Below are positions 45,632-54,743 of a stretch of DNA of 64,000 bases, piece after piece. The position numbers and the translations under genes were made by a program. The notes beneath the pieces are model-generated. The model ran no database searches. It was given only the letters and a program-made list of their open reading frames with translations, and was not told the origin of the DNA. The stretch is from Poriferisodalis sp965116715 (GTDB lineage: Bacteria > Actinomycetota > Acidimicrobiia > Acidimicrobiales > Poriferisodalaceae). Location of the stretch: contig OZ220724.1 in the NCBI GenBank assembly GCA_965116715.1, positions 2,914,001-2,978,000 of the forward strand, given 5' to 3'. Numbering within the stretch: position 1 is the stretch's first letter; the number at the start of each line of letters is the position of its first letter.

Positions 45632-46456
45632 CTACTCGACCCGCAGCGGCGAATCGTGCTGGACGATGTCGCCCTTCTCGTCGTCGCCGATCATCGCGAA
45701 GCCAGTCTTGATGACCTCGGCCAGGATCTGCAGGCCGAACAGGATGAAGGCCACGAGGATCATCACCTTGATCGGGCCGACGGGCAGCCCGCCGGCGTCG
45801 ACCGCTTCCTCCCAGGTCTCCCAGACGCGCCAGCCGCTCGGCCATTCCCCGTTGTGCCGGCGGCCCAGCGACGTGGCCGCATAGCCCTTGAGAATCCGGA
45901 TGGCCATGACGATGAACGGCAGCAGCAGGGCCGAGTGAATGACGAAGTCAAGCCACGCCTTGCGCTTGACGCTGAAATTGGCCCACCAGAAGTCGATGCG
46001 CGGGTTCACGCCCTCGCGCACTCCGAAGTTGATGGCGATGAGGAACATCAAACCGAACGCCTGCCACGCCAGGCTGGTCGTCTCTCCGAACAGGATGTCG
46101 GTCTCGACCAGGTCGTTGCCGTACCGGGTGATGACGTTGAAGAGCTGCAGCAGGAAGACCACCCACGCCAGGATCCATGCCACGGTCAAGCTGAACGTGG
46201 CGATGGACTCCACGCCCCGGCGGAGCCGGTCCAGCCCGTCGTGCCAGAGCCCCATCGCAACGGCGCCGGCGAGCACCAGCCAGTTCCACCACACTAGGTT
46301 GCCGATCCAGAACTCAGTGTCCCAGAACAGCCGGGCTCCGATCGCGAGGAGGATCGTGGCGCCGGCGAGCCAGCCGATGGGGTGCAGCCGCGCCCACCAT
46401 TTGAGGTCTCTGGCGACAGGCGGTGCTTCGGGGGCTGCCGCAGCGGTGTCTGTCAC
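45632..46456 (-). CDS. dctQ: TRAP transporter small permease (DctQ)
   Basis: A 274-residue membrane protein, longer than the usual ~170, with additional N-terminal hydrophobic segments (PIGWLAGATILLAIGARLFW; LVLAGAVAMGLW) before the DctQ core (ISTYGN-like NVITRYGNDLVETD; LAWQAFGLMFLIAINFGVRE). The GTG at 46456 follows the strong ribosome site GGGGAGGGGG and is preferred over an ATG at 46510. It is the first gene of the TRAP operon. An insertion sequence begins 66 bp upstream and may affect the promoter. Confidence 0.87.
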   Translation of the reverse strand: MTDTAAAAPEAPPVARDLKWWARLHPIGWLAGATILLAIGARLFWDTEFWIGNLVWWNWLVLAGAVAMGLWHDGLDRLRRGVESIATFSLTVAWILAWVVFLLQLFNVITRYGNDLVETDILFGETTSLAWQAFGLMFLIAINFGVREGVNPRIDFWWANFSVKRKAWLDFVIHSALLLPFIVMAIRILKGYAATSLGRRHNGEWPSGWRVWETWEEAVDAGGLPVGPIKVMILVAFILFGLQILAEVIKTGFAMIGDDEKGDIVQHDSPLRVE

Positions 46457-46522
46457 GGCGCCCCCTCCCCAATTTCGCGATGTACTCACGCTGACCCGGC
46501 GATCCACCATCCTGCCACCTAG

Positions 46523-47543
46523 ATGGTTAGTTCCAAGGGTTAGTGGTCGTAGGCGGTCAGTGAGCGTGGTGGCCGGTGGGGGTGGTAGGTCTCGTTGTGC
46601 CAGATGGCGGCGGTGAGGGCGAGCAGGCGGGTGGCGATGCGGACGGCGACGCCTGTGCGGGTGCGGCCGCGGTGGCGTTCGAGGCTGAGTTGGCCTTTGA
46701 GTGTCCAGTTGATCGATTCGATGATCTGGCGCAGCGGGCGCAGGAGCTTGGCACCGGGCCGCGGGGTCTCGGTGCGGGTGGCGGGCCGCAGCATGGTGAT
46801 GCCGGCCGAGCTGAGGCCGGTCTCGAAGGCTTGGGAGCGGTAGCCCTTGTCGGCGATGAGGGTCTGGCCCCGTCGGCCCAGGCCGGCTTGGTCGATCATG
46901 GCGGCGCAGACGTCGCGTTCGTCGGCTTTGGCTCCGGCGAGCGCGAAGGCGACCGGCAGCCCTGCGGGGGTCGCGATCAGGTGCAGCCGCAGGCCCCAGA
47001 AATAGCGGGAATGCGACGCGCACCAGCCGTATTCGGCCCAGTCGGCGAGGCCCGAGCGCTTGGCGGTCTCGCGGCTGGTGCCGCACCCCACGGGGGTGGA
47101 GTCCACCAGCCAGACGTCGTCGTTCCACGAGACGCACTCGCGCGCCAAAGCAGCAATGACCCGGGCGATCGTGTCGGCGCAGCGCCGCAGCCGCTTGTTG
47201 TAGCCGTCGCGGTTGGGCACATACGGGAACCACGGCCGCAGATGCTCATGCGCGAAGCGCACGAACTGCGATTCGTTGTCATAGCCCAAAAGCGCCGAGA
47301 CCACCGCCAAGGTGACCAGCTCCGCGTCGGTCAGCCTCGGCGCGATCCCCACCTCGGGCCGCTTCGGCGCCCAACCGGGATTCGCTGCCAACAGGTCATC
47401 GATCCTCACATACAGTGCAGTCGCGAGGGTGTCCAAGTCCGGGCCCATGCCAAGAACCTCCAAGATCGAGGCGTGAATACACACCCCGAGCTTGGACACC
47501 CTCACCCCCTAACCGGTGGACCCCACCCCTTGGAACTAACCAT
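46523..47543 (-). mobile_element. Complete insertion sequence, IS982-like, 1021 bp
   Basis: The ends ATGGTTAGTTCCAAGGG (46523-46539) and its exact reverse complement (47527-47543) are 17-bp perfect inverted repeats. Both are flanked by CTAG (46519-46522 and 47544-47547). CTAG is its own complement, so it may be a 4-bp target duplication or the outer part of a 21-bp inverted repeat. One intact transposase gene fills the element. It sits between the divergent dctQ and thioesterase genes, ending 10 bp from the latter's start. Confidence 0.9.
46540..47448 (-). CDS. DDE transposase, probably IS982 family
   Basis: A 302-residue transposase. It has DTLATALYVRIDDLLAANPG at the start, LVDSTPVGCGTSRETAKRSG (first catalytic Asp), HLIATPAGLPVAFALAGAKA, then LIADKGYRSQAFE (second Asp) and INWTLKGQLSLERHRGRT (Glu). 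These match IS982-like enzymes; IS5-type is the alternative. The ATG at 47448 has a GGAGG ribosome site 8 bp upstream and is preferred over a GTG at 47505. The gene is intact, so the element is potentially mobile. Confidence 0.85.
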   Translation of the reverse strand: MGPDLDTLATALYVRIDDLLAANPGWAPKRPEVGIAPRLTDAELVTLAVVSALLGYDNESQFVRFAHEHLRPWFPYVPNRDGYNKRLRRCADTIARVIAALARECVSWNDDVWLVDSTPVGCGTSRETAKRSGLADWAEYGWCASHSRYFWGLRLHLIATPAGLPVAFALAGAKADERDVCAAMIDQAGLGRRGQTLIADKGYRSQAFETGLSSAGITMLRPATRTETPRPGAKLLRPLRQIIESINWTLKGQLSLERHRGRTRTGVAVRIATRLLALTAAIWHNETYHPHRPPRSLTAYDH

Positions 47544-47556
47544 CTAGCTTGTCGTC

Positions 47557-48501
47557 GTGGTGAACATCACGTCCCGACTGAGCAGGGCCGACGCGGATTC
47601 TCCCGACGCAGCAGCACCGATGCCGCCCGCCTTGTATGTCTCAGAGCGAGCCGGGGTGCGCGCAACCGAGCTGACCCGCGGTCCGTGGGCACACCAGGTG
47701 ATGCACGGCGGAGCCATCTGCGGACTGCTCGGCTGGGCAGTCGAACGCGAGCAGCAACGCGGCGGCATCGATCAGGTATGCAGCCGGCTGACGGTTGAGA
47801 TTCTCGCGGGCATGCCGATGGCGACCTACGAGGTGACGGCCACGACGGTCAAGGGCGGACGGCGCACGGCATTGATCGATGCCGAGATACGGGAGTTGCC
47901 GACCGGATCAGAAACTTCTCGCAACGGGCGTCTGATGGCGCGGGCGACCTCGCAGTGGCTGACGCCCACGATCTTGTCAGGCTCGCCGGCAGCTGACGGC
48001 CAGTCGTTGCCGCCGATTCCGACCGAGCGCGCCGATCCCGGAGCGAATCCCGACATCGACTACCCGCGGCCTGGCTTCAATGCCGATGCCGTGGACTTCC
48101 GATTCGTCGGCGGATCGACCGAGGAGCCCGGTCCCGGCCGGACATGGGCGCGGCTGGATCATGCGCTGATGGCCGGCGAGGAGACGTCGTCGCTCGTGCG
48201 CATCGCGACGCTGGCAGACCTCGGTGCCGCAGTCGGCTGGGACTTCTCACCGACGGGCGGTGCGTACATCAACACCGACGTGACGTTGCAGCTGCTTCGC
48301 GTCCCGCAAGGGGAGTGGTTCTTCTTCGATGCTGCGACGGTCGGCACGGCGCAAGGACTTGCCGCAACCCATACCGCGATCTCCGACCAGCACGGCCAGC
48401 TCGGGTGGGTGCTGCAGAGCCAGGTCGAGGCGCCCGCCGAAATCGGCTTTCCCGGCGGCATGAACGCCGCCCGCGCCGCCGGTGGGACCGTCAATGGCTG
48501 A
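47557..48501 (+). CDS. Thioesterase-superfamily (double hot-dog) protein
   Basis: A 314-residue protein resembling the acyl-CoA thioesterase/TesB-like group with two hot-dog domains. GPWAHQVMHGGAICGLLGWA and LTVEILAGMPMATYEVTATT fit domain 1; TWARLDHALMAGEETSSLVR and PTGGAYINTDVTLQLLRVPQ fit domain 2. It probably acts on an acyl-CoA in the cytoplasm. The GTG start is only 10 bp from the IS end and has no clear ribosome site, so expression may be altered by the insertion or depend on a leaderless transcript. Confidence 0.75.
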   Translation: MVNITSRLSRADADSPDAAAPMPPALYVSERAGVRATELTRGPWAHQVMHGGAICGLLGWAVEREQQRGGIDQVCSRLTVEILAGMPMATYEVTATTVKGGRRTALIDAEIRELPTGSETSRNGRLMARATSQWLTPTILSGSPAADGQSLPPIPTERADPGANPDIDYPRPGFNADAVDFRFVGGSTEEPGPGRTWARLDHALMAGEETSSLVRIATLADLGAAVGWDFSPTGGAYINTDVTLQLLRVPQGEWFFFDAATVGTAQGLAATHTAISDQHGQLGWVLQSQVEAPAEIGFPGGMNAARAAGGTVNG

Positions 48502-48847
48502 CAGACCCGGGCCCGGCGCCCGCGACCTGTGGTCCGACGGCACCATCATGTGGGTGGCGTTGAACCGGGGCGACGAGATCTCGGCCCTGGAGGCCTACCG
48601 TCTCGCCGACGGGGAGCGGGTTCCGGTCATGGACATCCCGGTGGGCCTGGACCAGGTGGACTTCGGCCACTTCATCCACGGCAGGCCCGGGTACACCGCC
48701 GAGGTGGCCAACAGCGTCAACCAGGCCACGGTGAGCTGGGAGCAGGCCTTCACCGGCGGCTCGGTGGCCGTGGGTGTTCTCGCAGATACCGCGCCCGCAC
48801 AGGCGGTTCTGCCGATCACGCTGGTGGCCACTTCTCTGGACAGATGA
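48494..48847 (+). CDS. Fragment-like protein with WSDG-repeat and cadherin-like beta-sandwich pieces
   Basis: A 117-residue frame overlapping the thioesterase stop by 8 bp. DLWSDGTIMWVALNRGDEIS with AYRLADGERVP resembles the single units of repeated WSDGxTMWVAD surface proteins. PGYTAEVANSVNQATVSWEQ followed by AFTGGSVAVG resembles a cadherin-like beta-sandwich domain. There is no signal peptide and only one repeat unit, so this looks like a decayed piece of a large secreted protein rather than an independent gene. Confidence 0.4.
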   Translation: MADRPGPGARDLWSDGTIMWVALNRGDEISALEAYRLADGERVPVMDIPVGLDQVDFGHFIHGRPGYTAEVANSVNQATVSWEQAFTGGSVAVGVLADTAPAQAVLPITLVATSLDR

Positions 48848-48960
48848 GATGTGGTCTATATTGCATGAATTAGGTTTATGAGGCCGCGTCTGCTTGTCGC
48901 GTTGGGTGTGCGGGTGTGGCTTGGTGGTTTGTTCGTTTTTGTGGGAGAGGGCTGGCAGTG

Positions 48961-51432
48961 ATGTCTCGTGGGTCGTTGTTCGGCGTCGGTGCGGGCCGAT
49001 GGAGGGGTCGTCGGCTGGCGTTGGGGTTGGCTGTGGTGTTGTTGGCGGTGGGGTCGGTGCCGCCGGTGGCGTCGGCTGGGGCTCAGGCGGCCGGCACGCC
49101 CGGTGTCGTGCCGGTGGCGCCGTTTGGTGTGTCGGCGTTGTCGTCTGATGTGTCGGTGACGGTGTCGTGGGTGGTGCCTGCGCAGCCTGGGGTGTATTTG
49201 GACGAGATGTTCTTGGAGCGTGTCGTTGATGACGGTGACGGCGATGTGGTGGTGTGGTCGGGGTTGGTCATTGATGACTGGGATCTGAGCGCGGAGTCGT
49301 TGTGGTCGAAAACGGTCGGGGGTCTTGAGGCGGGTGTTGAGTATCGGTTCCGGGTTCGGCTGGCCACGACGGGTCACGGCGATGTGTTCTCCGAGACGGT
49401 CACGGTCAGCGTCCAGTCCGAGCCGCCGGTTGCGCCTGAGGGTTTGGCGGCGTCGGTGGGCGACGACGGGCAGGTGAGCTTGAGCTGGACGATCCCGGCT
49501 CAGCCCGGCTGGGTGGAGGTGGGCAGGGTGATGGTGGAGCGTCGTGACACCGGAGGGGAGGCTCATTTCAGTGCTGTGGCCGATGTGGGCTGGGAGCGCG
49601 GCACCACCTCGTACAGCGCGACCGATGAGAGCCCGCGGCGGGGCCTGCCCTATGCGTACCGGGTGAGGATGCTTGCTGGGGGCCGGTTCATCGCGAGCGA
49701 CACGTTGTGGGTGACGGTGCCCGCGCAGGTGGAGACCGCAGCGGGGCCGCTGGCGGGGTTCAGCCTGGTCGACGCATCCGATCAGTCGCTGGTGCAGACC
49801 CTCGCGGATGGCGGCAGGGTGTTGCTGCGCAACGCCGCCGACGGCGATTTCACTGTGCGCGCGGACATCGCGGACGGCCGCCGGGTGGGCAGCGTGTATT
49901 TCGAGCTGACCGGCCCGGTTTCGACATCGCGCACGGAGAGCTGGCTGCCTTACGCGCTCTACGGCGACGCAGGCACAGACAGCCTCTACGGCGGGGGGCC
50001 GCTGCCCGAAGGCGAGTACACGCTCACCGCCACCGCGTACAGCCTGAGCTACCGCCGCGGCGACACACTCGGCACCCTCGAAGCGACCTTCGACGTCGTC
50101 GAAGACACCCGCGGAGCGCTCGCAGCCGCCGTGTTGCAGCTGACCCGGGCGACGGTGGGGACGTCCAGCAGAAGCACCGACGCCGATGGCGGTGATGCCG
50201 GCGGCGCGACGCTGCGCTTCGACCGCGGATGGGCACGCCAAGCCACCACCACGACCACCGCCGCCACCACCACGACCACAGAAGCGCCCATGACCACCAG
50301 CATCGTGTACGTCGTGGACGACTCGGGGTCGATGGACTTCGGCTTCCCCGAAGTGCGCACCGCCCTCGAGGCCGTGAGTGACGAGACCATGGCCAACACC
50401 AAAGTGGCGTTGATCTCGTTCGGGTCGCAGGCCAAGACGATGTTCAGCCTCACCGCGCATTCGTCGGCGCCCTGGGACAGCCACATCAACGACTTCAGCG
50501 GCCGGCGAGGCGGGTCAGACTTCGGCAAGGCCATCGTGTCGGCGCGTGACATGCTTATTGCCGACACCGCCGATGTGAAGAAGATCATCTTCCTGTCCGA
50601 CGGGCAGCAGGACAGCATCGACAGCACCCTTGTCGAGACGCTCAAGACCGCGGGCATCGCCGTCGACACCATTGCCTTCGGCGAGGAACTGCGCTACGAC
50701 TTCGACAGGATCTCGAATTTCGAGAGACTCCAGCAACTCTCGACCGACACGGGCGGCACCTTTCTCGGGGTGAAGAAGCCCACCTCGGCCACCGACAACG
50801 ACCCGTTCGTCTCTTCAACCGCGCTGCTTACGATCCTCACGGACGCCGTCACGGAGGACACCGCCACGCTGTTCCTGGTAGACGGCTCACGCTCGATGTC
50901 AGGGTCCGGTGACAGCCTGTCCAGCCTCCTAGTTGGGCCGTCCATCACCGCAGCAGCCCTGAAGGCCGGCTCGACCCCAGGCGCCCAGGTCGGAATGGCC
51001 CAGTTCTTGGGCCACTTCCCCACGGCTGCGAGCAGTACCGACACTGACTTGTCACAGGCCTATCGGATCGGCTTTGAGATCGCGTCGTCCTTCGAGATCC
51101 AAACGACACCGGGCCCGCACTGGATCCCCGGCTGGAGTACGGGCAGCTCCAACGTCGACCATGGACTGAAGGAGGCCCTCTCGACGGTGAACAGCGCATC
51201 GCCGACCAACAAGCGGGTGGTGCTCATCACCGACGGGATCACCGAGGAAGCGGTCAAGGCAACGACCCTGGCCAGCTACGCGAATGACAGCAACGTCACC
51301 CTCGACGTGGTGGCATGGGGCGATCACGCCGACCGGGCGGCCATGAAGGGCTGGGCCGACGCCGCGGGAGGCAACTACTACGTTGCCGAGTGGAGCTATG
51401 TCATCGAATTCGAAATCGGCGCGAGCCGCTAG
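48961..51432 (+). CDS. Secreted protein with fibronectin type III and two von Willebrand A domains
   Basis: An 823-residue exported protein. A basic start and hydrophobic core (RRLALGLAVVLLAVGSVPPV, then ASAGAQA) form the signal peptide. Two fibronectin type III-like domains follow (VSVTVSWVVPAQPGVYLDEM; VSLSWTIPAQPGWVEVG), then a beta-rich region and a Thr-rich linker. Two vWA domains end the protein, each with a MIDAS start (VVDDSGSMD; LVDGSRSMSG). Such proteins bind partners through metal-dependent adhesion. No C-terminal anchor is visible. The ATG at 48961 has a GGGAGAGGG ribosome site. Confidence 0.85.
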   Translation: MSRGSLFGVGAGRWRGRRLALGLAVVLLAVGSVPPVASAGAQAAGTPGVVPVAPFGVSALSSDVSVTVSWVVPAQPGVYLDEMFLERVVDDGDGDVVVWSGLVIDDWDLSAESLWSKTVGGLEAGVEYRFRVRLATTGHGDVFSETVTVSVQSEPPVAPEGLAASVGDDGQVSLSWTIPAQPGWVEVGRVMVERRDTGGEAHFSAVADVGWERGTTSYSATDESPRRGLPYAYRVRMLAGGRFIASDTLWVTVPAQVETAAGPLAGFSLVDASDQSLVQTLADGGRVLLRNAADGDFTVRADIADGRRVGSVYFELTGPVSTSRTESWLPYALYGDAGTDSLYGGGPLPEGEYTLTATAYSLSYRRGDTLGTLEATFDVVEDTRGALAAAVLQLTRATVGTSSRSTDADGGDAGGATLRFDRGWARQATTTTTAATTTTTEAPMTTSIVYVVDDSGSMDFGFPEVRTALEAVSDETMANTKVALISFGSQAKTMFSLTAHSSAPWDSHINDFSGRRGGSDFGKAIVSARDMLIADTADVKKIIFLSDGQQDSIDSTLVETLKTAGIAVDTIAFGEELRYDFDRISNFERLQQLSTDTGGTFLGVKKPTSATDNDPFVSSTALLTILTDAVTEDTATLFLVDGSRSMSGSGDSLSSLLVGPSITAAALKAGSTPGAQVGMAQFLGHFPTAASSTDTDLSQAYRIGFEIASSFEIQTTPGPHWIPGWSTGSSNVDHGLKEALSTVNSASPTNKRVVLITDGITEEAVKATTLASYANDSNVTLDVVAWGDHADRAAMKGWADAAGGNYYVAEWSYVIEFEIGASR

Positions 51433-51515
51433 TCGAGCGCGTCCGTGCATGTCGAGCTCTTGGACTGTCTGAGTCGTGGTTCTATCGGTGGCGGAGTGGC
51501 CCGCCGAAGCCTTCG
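51433..51515 (+). pseudogene. Second IS3-type OrfB N-terminal remnant
   Basis: One frame reads RVRACRALGLSESWFYRWRS followed by GPPKPS, which matches the start of IS3-family OrfB transposases (ACRxLGVSxSxxYxW). It starts immediately after the vWA gene stop and nothing of the DDE core follows. It differs in sequence from the remnant at 38.3 kb, so the two come from different elements. Confidence 0.5.
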
Positions 51516-51592
51516 GCGACCAGATCGCCTCGGACAGCCTGGGAGGTTGCCACAGCACAGTGTCCTATGACCGCGCAATGAGGAAGGCCCTC

Positions 51593-51694
51593 GATCACGG
51601 GACGCTGATGGCGGGCGTGATCGCCGCCAAGCACGGCACCGCGACCCTGAACGGCGAGAGCGCGGCGGGCGTCGCGCCAGCTTTCGGGATCCCG
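51593..51694 (+). pseudogene. Remnant of a subtilisin-like (S8) serine protease
   Basis: A short in-frame stretch reads DHGTLMAGVIAAKHGTATLN and then GESAAGVAPA, the catalytic-histidine motif of subtilases (HGTxxAGxIAA...GVAP). The catalytic Asp and Ser regions are absent on either side. It lies in the ~300-bp gap between the vWA and response-regulator genes, which otherwise holds only the IS3 remnant. Confidence 0.55.
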
Positions 51695-51736
51695 ATGACT
51701 GGACGCGGCTCCCTCTTCGTGTCTGATCGTCGCCGG

Positions 51737-52582
51737 TTACCCGGCGACCTCGGCCAGCAGGTCGTCGATGACGTGGGCCATCTGGCTGTAGTCGGGCCGC
51801 TTCATCACGAACGCATCGGCACCCAGGTCATACGCGCGGGCGCGGTCCTCGGCTGCCTCATCGGTGGTGAGCGCAACCATCATCACCTTGTCGAACTCGT
51901 CGGCGGCACGCGTCTCGGCCAGCAAGTCGAACCCGCTGACCACCGGCAGCTTGAGGTCGAACAGCACCAGGTCGATCTCTGAGGGGCCGACGGCTCGCAT
52001 GAATGCCAGGGCGTTCGCACCGTCATGGGCCACACGAAGCTGGTTGCGGGTGCCCGCCTCCGCGAGCGCCAAGGTGATCACGTCGACATCGTGCTGGTTC
52101 TCCTCGGCCAGCAGCACGTGCACCGTGTCGTCAGGGGCGTGCAGCACCGGCGGCTCGAACGTGCCGGCGCGATCAACCGTCTGCGTCTCTGCCGAGACGT
52201 GCTCGACGGGCACCCCGAAGCGCCGCTGCAGCCGGTGCGGCAAGTCGAGATGCAGCCACCTGCTGGCGCCCGCGGGCAAGGTGCTCAAGATGATGAGGTC
52301 GGGATTCAGCCGGTCAATGGCCAGGTTGACGGCCACTACCGGGTGCGCGGGGCCGACCTCGCCGGTGACCCGTGCACCGATGTCGTCGAGCGCCTCGAAC
52401 GCTTGGCTGAGCCGGCGGCGCGCCCCGGCGAGCGCCCGCGCAGGATCGGGACCGTTGGCACCGGTCGCCGGCACCACGATGTGAAACCGGGTTTCGGGGT
52501 CGACGGCCAGGATGTGCTCCACGCGCTCGTGCAGGTGGTTGCCGACGAGGGTTTGGTTGGCAACGATCAAGACGTGTCGCAT
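51737..52582 (-). CDS. USP-like/receiver-domain regulator
   Basis: A 281-residue cytoplasmic protein. The N-terminal ~130 residues (MRHVLIVANQTLVGNHLHER; LNPDLIILSTLPAGASRWLH) look like a universal-stress-protein-type alpha/beta domain. The C-terminal ~130 residues are a response-regulator receiver: VHVLLAEENQHDVDVITLAL, phospho-Asp in VLFDLKLPVVSGFDLL, Thr/Ser switch MVALTTDEA, and Lys in FVMKRPDY. There is no DNA-binding output domain. The ATG at 52582 has a GAGGAGG ribosome site 8 bp upstream. No kinase gene is nearby. Confidence 0.75.
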   Translation of the reverse strand: MRHVLIVANQTLVGNHLHERVEHILAVDPETRFHIVVPATGANGPDPARALAGARRRLSQAFEALDDIGARVTGEVGPAHPVVAVNLAIDRLNPDLIILSTLPAGASRWLHLDLPHRLQRRFGVPVEHVSAETQTVDRAGTFEPPVLHAPDDTVHVLLAEENQHDVDVITLALAEAGTRNQLRVAHDGANALAFMRAVGPSEIDLVLFDLKLPVVSGFDLLAETRAADEFDKVMMVALTTDEAAEDRARAYDLGADAFVMKRPDYSQMAHVIDDLLAEVAG

Positions 52583-52636
52583 TCCGGGCACCTCCTCGGT
52601 GGGCGGTCTGTGAAAGCGAAGTTAGACGCGGCGCTC

Positions 52637-53854
52637 TTATGCGTCGCGCACGGCACCGTCCGCGACCAATCCGTCGATCTCGGCGTCGGACATTCCCGCG
52701 GCGGCCAGCACGTCACGGGTGCTCTCGCCCAGCTTCGGCGCCGGCCCGCGGGGGCCGACGTCGGCATTCGCGAATCGCATCGGGATGCCCACGCTGCGAT
52801 ACGGGCCGATGTCGGGGCTGTCGAGCGTGGGGAACAGGCCGAGCGCCTCGGCTTGGGGATCGTCGGCAACTTCGTGCAGGCCCAGCACCGGGCCCCAGAT
52901 GATGCCCTCGGCATCGAAGATCTCGCCCCACTCGTCGCGGCTGCGGTGCGCGAGCGCCTCGTCGATGCCGGCCACGATCTCGGGCATGTGGGCGAACCGG
53001 CCGCGGATGTCGGCGAAGCGCTCGTCGTCGAGCCAGTCGAGCCGCTCGATGACCCGGCACAGCAACGGCCAGGCGCTCTCCTGGGGCATGTTGAGCACCA
53101 CCCACTTGCCGTCGCCGCAGGGATACCGATTCGCGGTGGGGACGATCATGTTCTCGCGGGCGCGCTGGCGCAGCGGCGCCCGGTCGACGGCGGTAATGGC
53201 GTAGTCGGACGCCTGGGTCCACACCGCCGTCTCGTACAGCGATGTCTCGACGACCTGGGCCTCGCCGGTGCGTTCTGCCAGCCGCAGGGCCGCCAGCACG
53301 GCACCCACCAGCGCCAGGCCCGTGGTGTGGTCACCCTGGGCGGGGCGCGCCATCGGCACCGCGCCGTCGGGTCCTTCCCGCATGGCGTCGTAGATGCCCG
53401 AACGGCCGAAGAATGCGGTGACGTCGTAGCCGGGACGCCACGCCTCGGGGCCGGCGGTGCCGTAGCCCGTCAGCGTTGCGTGCACGATACGCGGGTTGAG
53501 CGCCGTCACCGTGGCCGGGTCGAGGCCGAATCGCTCCTGGCGGTGGACGAGCAGGTTGCACATGAACACGTCTGCGCCGGCAATGAGCCGGTGCACCGCC
53601 TGCTGACCCTGCGGCGAGCCCAGGTCCACGGCGACCGAGCGCTTGCCGCGGTTGTCCACGTCGAACTGGAAGTCGTAGTCCTTGATCTCGGGCGGCAGCT
53701 TCGCCGGGCGGCTGTAGCCGCGCATCGGGTCGCCGTCGAGCGGTTCCACCTTGATGACATCGGCGCCGAGGTCGGCCAGGATCGCGCCTGCCGAGGGCGT
53801 CGCCATCCAGCTGTCCACCTCGATCACCTTCACATCGTCCAACGGTGCCGCCAT
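52637..53854 (-). CDS. CaiB/BaiF family CoA-transferase (second in window)
   Basis: A 405-residue class III CoA-transferase (LDDVKVIEVDSWMATPSAGA; LGADVIKVEPLDGDPMRGYS; RGKRSVAVDLGSPQGQQAVH; CNLLVHRQERFGLDPATVTA). The ATG at 53854 is chosen because the family start follows directly; the open frame upstream runs antisense to the SDR gene. It is divergently transcribed from the SDR gene with a 52-bp gap that should hold both promoters, so they may share a pathway. Confidence 0.9.
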   Translation of the reverse strand: MAAPLDDVKVIEVDSWMATPSAGAILADLGADVIKVEPLDGDPMRGYSRPAKLPPEIKDYDFQFDVDNRGKRSVAVDLGSPQGQQAVHRLIAGADVFMCNLLVHRQERFGLDPATVTALNPRIVHATLTGYGTAGPEAWRPGYDVTAFFGRSGIYDAMREGPDGAVPMARPAQGDHTTGLALVGAVLAALRLAERTGEAQVVETSLYETAVWTQASDYAITAVDRAPLRQRARENMIVPTANRYPCGDGKWVVLNMPQESAWPLLCRVIERLDWLDDERFADIRGRFAHMPEIVAGIDEALAHRSRDEWGEIFDAEGIIWGPVLGLHEVADDPQAEALGLFPTLDSPDIGPYRSVGIPMRFANADVGPRGPAPKLGESTRDVLAAAGMSDAEIDGLVADGAVRDA

Positions 53855-53906
53855 CGGACCTCCAAGCCAGCGTCGAGTCGGAGTCGCGAGATTACGCTGC
53901 CGGGCC

Positions 53907-54743
53907 ATGGAACTTGCGGGAAAGGTCGCTGTCGTCACCGGCGGTGCGAGCGGAATCGGGGAAGCGCTCATCGAGCGATTCAAGGCTGAGGGGGCGCGGG
54001 CGCTGGTCGTCGTCGACCGCGACGACGCCGGGGCGCAGGCGGTGGCTGACCGGGTAGGCGGCACCGCTGTCGGGCTCGACGTCACCGACGAGGAGGCCAT
54101 CAAGGCCGTCGTTGCCGAAACGGTGGCGGCGCACGGCGCGCTCGACGTGTTCGTCTCCAACGCCGGCTATGTCACCCAGGGCGGGCTGGAGATCGCGAAC
54201 GACGAGATCCAGCGCATGTGGGAAGTGCACGTGATGTCCCACGTGTATGCGGCACGAGCGGCAGTCCCGGTCATGGTCGAGCGCGGCGGCGGCTACCTGC
54301 TGAACACGGCCTCGGCGGCCGGACTGCTGACCCAGCTCGGCTCGCTGCAGTACGCGGTCACCAAGGCCGCGGCGGTGTCGCTGGGCGAGTTCCTGTCCAT
54401 CACCTATGGCGACAAGGGCATCGCGGTGTCGATGCTGTGCCCGCAGGCCGTGGAGACCAACATCTTGGCCAACAGCCCCGATCGCACCGGCAACGGCAAC
54501 CAGGAGCGCGGCACGCCGGGCGCCGCCGCCGGCGACGGCATCCTGCAGCCGTCGCAGCTGGCCGACACGGTCATCGAAGCGATGGCGGAGGAGCGCTTCC
54601 TGGTGCTGCCCCACCCCGAGGTGCAGACCTACCGCGAGCGCAAGGCGTCGGACATCGACCGCTGGCTGTCGGGCATGCGGCGCTTCCAGGCACGCCTGTT
54701 CGCCGACGCCTCGGTGACCCCGGCGGACTGGCTGCTCGGCTGA
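53907..54743 (+). CDS. Short-chain dehydrogenase/reductase
   Basis: A 278-residue classical SDR. It shows the nucleotide-binding TGGASGIG (residues ~11-18), NAG in VSNAGYVTQGG, the catalytic Ser in LLNTASAAGLL, and the YxxxK pair in YAVTKAAAV. It reduces or oxidises an alcohol/ketone with NAD(P). The last ten residues are duplicated immediately downstream in the DNA (see the repeat entry). Divergent from the CaiB-type gene. Confidence 0.92.
   Translation: MELAGKVAVVTGGASGIGEALIERFKAEGARALVVVDRDDAGAQAVADRVGGTAVGLDVTDEEAIKAVVAETVAAHGALDVFVSNAGYVTQGGLEIANDEIQRMWEVHVMSHVYAARAAVPVMVERGGGYLLNTASAAGLLTQLGSLQYAVTKAAAVSLGEFLSITYGDKGIAVSMLCPQAVETNILANSPDRTGNGNQERGTPGAAAGDGILQPSQLADTVIEAMAEERFLVLPHPEVQTYRERKASDIDRWLSGMRRFQARLFADASVTPADWLLG

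Noticed and set aside
46457..47233. A long N-terminal extension of the dctQ frame through the insertion sequence
   Set aside because: It crosses the IS end and overlaps the transposase antisense; a strong ribosome site supports GTG 46456.
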